A stretch of 64,000 bases of DNA from Bacillota bacterium (GTDB taxonomy: Bacteria > Bacillota > Clostridia > Oscillospirales > Ruminococcaceae): the NCBI GenBank assembly GCA_023418925.1, contig JAEZYS010000011.1, positions 66,966 to 130,965 on the forward strand, written 5' to 3'. This document shows, piece after piece, positions 60,007 to 64,000 of this stretch (its first letter is position 1; every line of letters starts with the position of its first letter). The notes under the pieces were generated by a model that was not told where the DNA came from, did no database searches, and worked only from the letters and a program-made list of their open reading frames with translations. The position numbers were made by a program, and so were the translations under genes.

Positions 60007-60911
60007 ATGTTGTTAAAAGACTTATTGCAGGAGTATATTTTTGAGTGTGAGATTAAGAAATTTACATGTAATTCAATTAAAAGTTATAGGAATTCAAACT
60101 TGTATTTGATTAAACATTTGGAGCAGAAATTTGGAATTGTAGATGCTAAGGACATAATGACAACACATATAAAACATTTTATGATGTTTCAAATTAAAAA
60201 GGTTGCAAAGAAAGTTATCTAAACCGATTATTAAGAGCCTTTAGGCCTTTTTATAAGTATCTGTTGCAAGAAGGCTATATTACTGATAATCCGACACTAA
60301 AGATAAACAAGGCTAAAGAACCAAAGACAATTATTAATACATTCACAAATAAAGAAGTAAGAAATATGATGAATACATATTCTGAAATAGATTATATTAG
60401 TGTGAGAAACAAGGCTATTTTAGCAATGCTTTTTGATATTGGAATAAGGAACTATGAATTGTGTACATTGCCATGTGATGCCATCAAAGATAATTTCATA
60501 ATGATATGGGGAAAAGGAAAAAAGGAAAGACAGGTTGGCAAGAGTCCGTACTTGTGAAAAATACTTATGAAGTATTTGCATTTTAGAAATGCTTATTTTG
60601 CTTACAAAAATATTAAATATAATAATATATTTTTATCACGCACAGGCAAGCCATTAACACCAGAAGCTATTGAAAGAATTGTTTTGATAGCTGGCAAGCA
60701 AGTTAATGTAAGGAATACTATTCGTTGTAGTCCTCATACCTGTAGGCATTGGTTTGCACAAAGCCAATTAAAGAATGGTATTGATGTTTATAGCCTAAGT
60801 AGAATTTTAGGGCATAGTAATATTAAAATAACGCAAAGGTATCTTGAGGGTTTGCAATATGAAGAAGTGGTAATTAAATCAATTAAGACAAGTCCATTAA
60901 TGAATTTGTAG
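60007..60911 (+). pseudogene. Broken tyrosine recombinase
   Basis: The parts form one phage-integrase-type protein. 60007-60222 encodes the N-terminal SAM-like domain (KDLLQEYIFECEIKKFTCNS) and ends by a frameshift. 60222-60557 continues in another frame with LLQEGYITDNPTLKINKAKEPK and GIRNYELCTLP (first catalytic Arg). A premature TGA at 60555 follows SPYL. 60567-60911 carries HTCRHWFAQ (H-x-x-R), then LSRILGHSNIKITQRYLEG with the catalytic Tyr. One frameshift and one stop have inactivated it. It resembles transposon-type XerC/D relatives. Confidence 0.82.
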
Positions 60912-60942
60912 CTTAAAATAAAAATCAGAAGAGGTGTAAAAA

Positions 60943-61559
60943 ATGAACTACAGTAAGGAATTTAAAGACGAGGCTTTAAAGCTCTCGGATGAAATCGGAA
61001 TCAAGAAAGCTTGTGAACAGTTAGGTCTTAAGTACTACACGCTTGCAGAGTGACGAAAAAACAGGAAGGCAAGGCTTTCAGAACCGATAAATCATTTGAC
61101 AGTTTCTGAGGCAAAAGACCGGAAGAAGTGAAGACAAGTGAGCGGCATCTGTTTGTGTTGAAATTCAAGGAGAAATACACAGTACGGGAAATGTGCCATT
61201 TCCTTAAAATCAGCGAGTCAGGATATTACAGATGGCTTTCTAATCAACAGCCCGTGAGCTTCTTCTGGCCAGAATAAAAGAAAATTATCTCAGAGCATCC
61301 AGATAACATAAATTACGGTATAAATAGAATGCATACAGCTCTGCAGCAGCGCGGAATTAATGTTAGCATCAGAACAGTATATCGTGCTATGAAGGACGGA
61401 AATCTCTTGCATTTTAAGAGAACTCCACCTGGAATAACAAAAGCTACAACAGAAATAGAAGAAAAAGAAAACCTGATAAAACGTAATTTTAAATCTGACA
61501 AGCCTTTCACCAAGCTTTTGACTGAAATTACTCAGATTGGACCTATGTCAATAAAGTAG
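60943..61559 (+). pseudogene. Decayed IS3-type transposase (OrfA and OrfB fragments)
   Basis: The OrfA remnant at 60943-61053 reads MNYSKEFKDEALKLSDEIG, then IKKACEQLGLKYYTLAE, and stops where a Trp codon is expected. The OrfB remnants read EKYTVREMCHFLKISESGYYRWL, a stop, then INYGINRMHTALQQRGINVS and DKPFTKLLTEITQI, stopping at 61559 before the catalytic DDE core. Several stops and the missing end show it is dead. Confidence 0.8.
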
Positions 61560-61615
61560 ACACAAAAAAAGCGAGAAATTTAAGACCCATATTTATTTCA
61601 AACACCTTTATAAAC

Positions 61616-63373
61616 TCACTCGCCATAAATACTGTTTCCAACTATACCTTTACCCAACTTTTTACGTTCTGTCAGAAGCTTCATAATTTCATTTGCCGAA
61701 CCGAAGGTTGCCTTTTCGTTTGTAACTACTGCCGCAGTAAGAGACACAAGGTTAAATTGTTCGACAGCGCCTTTTCTATTTTCCGCTATGATAAAACCGT
61801 TTTGCCTATCAGCTTCGGAAAAAAGAGGCAAGGTTTTTTCGGAAAATTGTACGGACAGGGTCTTAAAAAACGCACTATACTCATATCCGCCAAGAATTAC
61901 TATAAAATCATCCCCACCGATATGTCCTACAAAGCCCATTTCTCCAGCAATATTTTTCAGAATATCCGCGAGCACCTTGATTATCATATCTCCTTTTGAA
62001 AAACCGTAAACATCATTGTATGCCTTGAAATTATCAATATCAATATAAATAATAGAATATGAGCTGCGGCAAGTGGTACAGTTGCAAATTTCCTGCGATA
62101 TAATGTTGTTCCCCGGTAGTCCCGTAAGTGGATTTGTGTCCCGTGCAACAAAAACAGCTATCTCTGTTGCTTTCAGTAACAACTCCTTTATTGTAACAAC
62201 GCCATAGTATTCGCCACCTTTTGAAACTACAATAAAGTCGTAAATAGCGTCACGCTGCCGCTGCATAGCCATATCCGCGACTTCCTTAATGGAATCACTG
62301 CAATCCGCCTCAAGAAAAATATTGTCCATAATATGCACGACTTCTTTATTCTGATAAAGTCCGAAGCCGAATCTGCCACTAAGCTTATGGTCAAGCAAAC
62401 GACGCGTAATTATGCCAATGCTTTTCCCACCGCAGACTATCGTTACGCCTAATAACTCTGGTTTTTCCTCAAACATTTCCGCAAGCTCACGGACACGCAT
62501 AGTCATCGGTACGGTTACTCCCGAATCGGTAATATTCTTGATACGGAAAGAATCCGTACCGTAATTACAGGTGCAATTATATCTGATATTCGCTTCCTTA
62601 ACCTCATTACTGACAAACCCGACGTTTTTTTTCAATTCTGAAAAGTTTTCCGATGGCCTGGCAAAATAATATCCCTGCCCGTAGTGAATTCCAAGCTTTA
62701 CAAGCACGTCCATTTCCTCGGCGATTTCTATTCCCTCAGCGATAAGCTTGAAGTCGGCTGCTTCGGCAAGATCGGAAAGGCTTTTTACGATTGCATATTG
62801 AAGCCTGTTTTTGTGGATATTACGAATGATTTTCATATCGATTTTGACGTACTGTGGGTGTATATCGCAGATTAGTCCAAGTCCCGAATATCCCGAGCCA
62901 ACATCATCAAGAGCAATTTCATACATTTGTTTCTTGTAATGCTCAAGCGCAGTCAGAAATGCGCTTATGTCGGAGATAGCCTCATGCTCTGTTAATTCAA
63001 AAACAATCTGGGACGTTTCGATATTGTTCTTATCCACATACTCGCGCGTGAAACCCTCTCGGAAATCCTTGTCGTTAATGACACCAGGGCTTACGTTTAT
63101 AAACAGCAGCTTTTTGTATGTTGAGTCAAACTGCTTTGAAAGCGCCTTGAATGTGCTTTTTCTGCAAACCTGCTCCAGCCGCCATACCATACCGTTTACA
63201 GATGCATGGTAGAATAAATCCTCGGAGTTTCTTATTGAACTATCTCCTTTAATTCTGCTCAGAGCCTCGTATCCTGCTATTTTGCAGTCCCTTAATGATA
63301 CTATCGGCTGAAATACCGAGAATATCAGACGTTCATCAATAATCCTTTTGATTTCCTTATCTATTTCAGTCAT
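61616..63373 (-). CDS. EAL-CBS-GGDEF cyclic di-GMP signalling protein
   Basis: A 585-residue cytoplasmic protein. The EAL domain (about 15-250) keeps the key residues: YEALSRI, FELTEHEAIS, YVKIDMKIIRNI, ALDDVGSGYSGL, IAEGIE and GYYFARP. It should therefore be an active c-di-GMP phosphodiesterase. A CBS pair follows (about 285-420). The GGDEF domain is C-terminal with GGDDF in place of GGDEF, so cyclase activity is doubtful and it may be a sensory or GTP-binding domain. The ATG at 63373 has GGGGGA upstream. The gene is GC-richer than its surroundings and is flanked by IS3 remnants, a sign of transfer. Confidence 0.88.
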   Translation of the reverse strand: MTEIDKEIKRIIDERLIFSVFQPIVSLRDCKIAGYEALSRIKGDSSIRNSEDLFYHASVNGMVWRLEQVCRKSTFKALSKQFDSTYKKLLFINVSPGVINDKDFREGFTREYVDKNNIETSQIVFELTEHEAISDISAFLTALEHYKKQMYEIALDDVGSGYSGLGLICDIHPQYVKIDMKIIRNIHKNRLQYAIVKSLSDLAEAADFKLIAEGIEIAEEMDVLVKLGIHYGQGYYFARPSENFSELKKNVGFVSNEVKEANIRYNCTCNYGTDSFRIKNITDSGVTVPMTMRVRELAEMFEEKPELLGVTIVCGGKSIGIITRRLLDHKLSGRFGFGLYQNKEVVHIMDNIFLEADCSDSIKEVADMAMQRQRDAIYDFIVVSKGGEYYGVVTIKELLLKATEIAVFVARDTNPLTGLPGNNIISQEICNCTTCRSSYSIIYIDIDNFKAYNDVYGFSKGDMIIKVLADILKNIAGEMGFVGHIGGDDFIVILGGYEYSAFFKTLSVQFSEKTLPLFSEADRQNGFIIAENRKGAVEQFNLVSLTAAVVTNEKATFGSANEIMKLLTERKKLGKGIVGNSIYGE

Positions 63374-63549
63374 ATTATCCCCCATACAGTCATTGTTGTA
63401 ATAATTATACATTACATTTGTAAAATCAAATACTTATAAACTGTAAAAACTGTGTAAAACAAAACTTCGGACAGATTGCTGACGAAGCCTATATTTATTA
63501 TATAAAAAATACAATTGAATAGCAAAGCGATACTGTTAAACATTTCAAC

Positions 63550-64000
63550 CGTCAGAATATAACGGTCAAGAGCAACTATTCTGTAAGAACAGCTTTAAAA
63601 AATATCGTGAAGAATGCCAAAACAACACCGAAACAAAGGCAGAATATGATTTAATGGCGGAGAATCTGCGGTTGCGAAAGCAGCTTGAAGAAGCGGAAAA
63701 AGAAAACCTTTTCCTAAAAATAAGCGTAAAGTCAGCTATGCTGACTTAGCGTTCTTTGCGAAGAAAATCGATTAGCGGTGTATCAGTTTATTGAAAAAAA
63801 TAAAGAGGATTTCGGACTCAGATGGCTGTTTCGAAGATGTAATGTTTATCCCAACGGTTATTACAACTATCTAAAGCATAGAAAACAGGTCTATCAGGAA
63901 AGAAAAGATAAGGTTTATGCGAAAATCGCAGAGATTTATCACGAATACGACGGTGTTCCTGGGTATCGTATGGTAAAGGCTTTACTTGAGAGGAAAAACA
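63550..64000 (+). mobile_element. IS3-type element, partial (runs off the window)
   Basis: An OrfA-like coiled coil without a clear start (FKKYREECQNNTETKAEYDL, then MAENLRLRKQLEEAEKENLF) is followed near 63770, in another frame, by an OrfB-like start. That reads NRLAVYQFIEKNKEDFGLRW, then NVYPNGYYNYLKHRKQ and IAEIYHEYDGVPGYRMVKALL. The junction has lost the usual KKAAAFFAKE reading, and stops interrupt OrfA, so it appears degenerate. The DDE core would lie beyond the window. Confidence 0.7.

Noticed and set aside
1..64000. CRISPR array or rRNA operon
   Set aside because: No regularly spaced repeats of CRISPR type and no rRNA-like sequence were seen on reading the window.

Overview
The window is a chromosomal segment of a low-GC Firmicute, most likely an anaerobic Clostridia-type bacterium. 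The host genes are AT-rich and carry strong GGAGG-type ribosome binding sites. They include gene runs typical of Firmicutes: rplS-lepB-rbgA-rnhB-yraN, tig-clpP-clpX, and obgE followed by mini-RNase III and yebC. No rRNA, tRNA or CRISPR array was found.

Layout. 1-437 holds the 3' end of gpsA and a strong bidirectional terminator. 811-38619 is an integrated siphovirus-type (HK97-like) prophage of about 37.8 kb that interrupts a small Amidase_6-domain gene. The 3' part of that gene lies at 438-812 and the 5' part at 38617-38733, both on the minus strand. Joining the two junctions restores one in-frame reading frame of 162 codons. The two phage ends join into a near-palindromic attP centred on a TT dinucleotide, as expected for the large serine recombinase at 36916-38397. 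38868-59822 is ordinary host housekeeping DNA. 60007-64000 is a decayed patch: a broken tyrosine recombinase, remnants of two IS3-type transposases, and between them an intact EAL-CBS-GGDEF signalling gene.

The prophage late genes run leftwards: HNH nuclease, small terminase, ParB-like/DNA methylase, large terminase, portal, ClpP-type protease, major capsid, four head-tail connector genes, major tail protein, tail chaperone pair with a textbook A-AAA-AAC slippery site, tape measure, Dit, Gp37-like tail protein and a fibronectin-repeat tail protein. Replication genes (family A polymerase, primase-helicase) lie upstream on the same strand. No holin, endolysin or intact repressor was recognised, so the element looks lysis-deficient or domesticated.

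The GC-rich phage core is interrupted by AT-rich, oppositely oriented cargo. Two solitary cargo genes have near-consensus sigma-70 promoters of their own: a HEPN-motif protein (9418-10785) and a DUF3800 protein (18655-19794). The third is an 8-kb defence island (28575-36766) with a perfect promoter that carries an operator-like palindrome. The island encodes a small HTH protein, remnants of a modification gene and an XRE regulator, an Mrr/AspBHI-like restriction enzyme, an HTH-fused cytosine-5 methylase, a MORC/MutL-like GHKL ATPase, a Z1-type helicase and a PD-(D/E)XK (DUF4420-like) protein. The last four are tightly packed and are probably one restriction-modification-like antiviral system.
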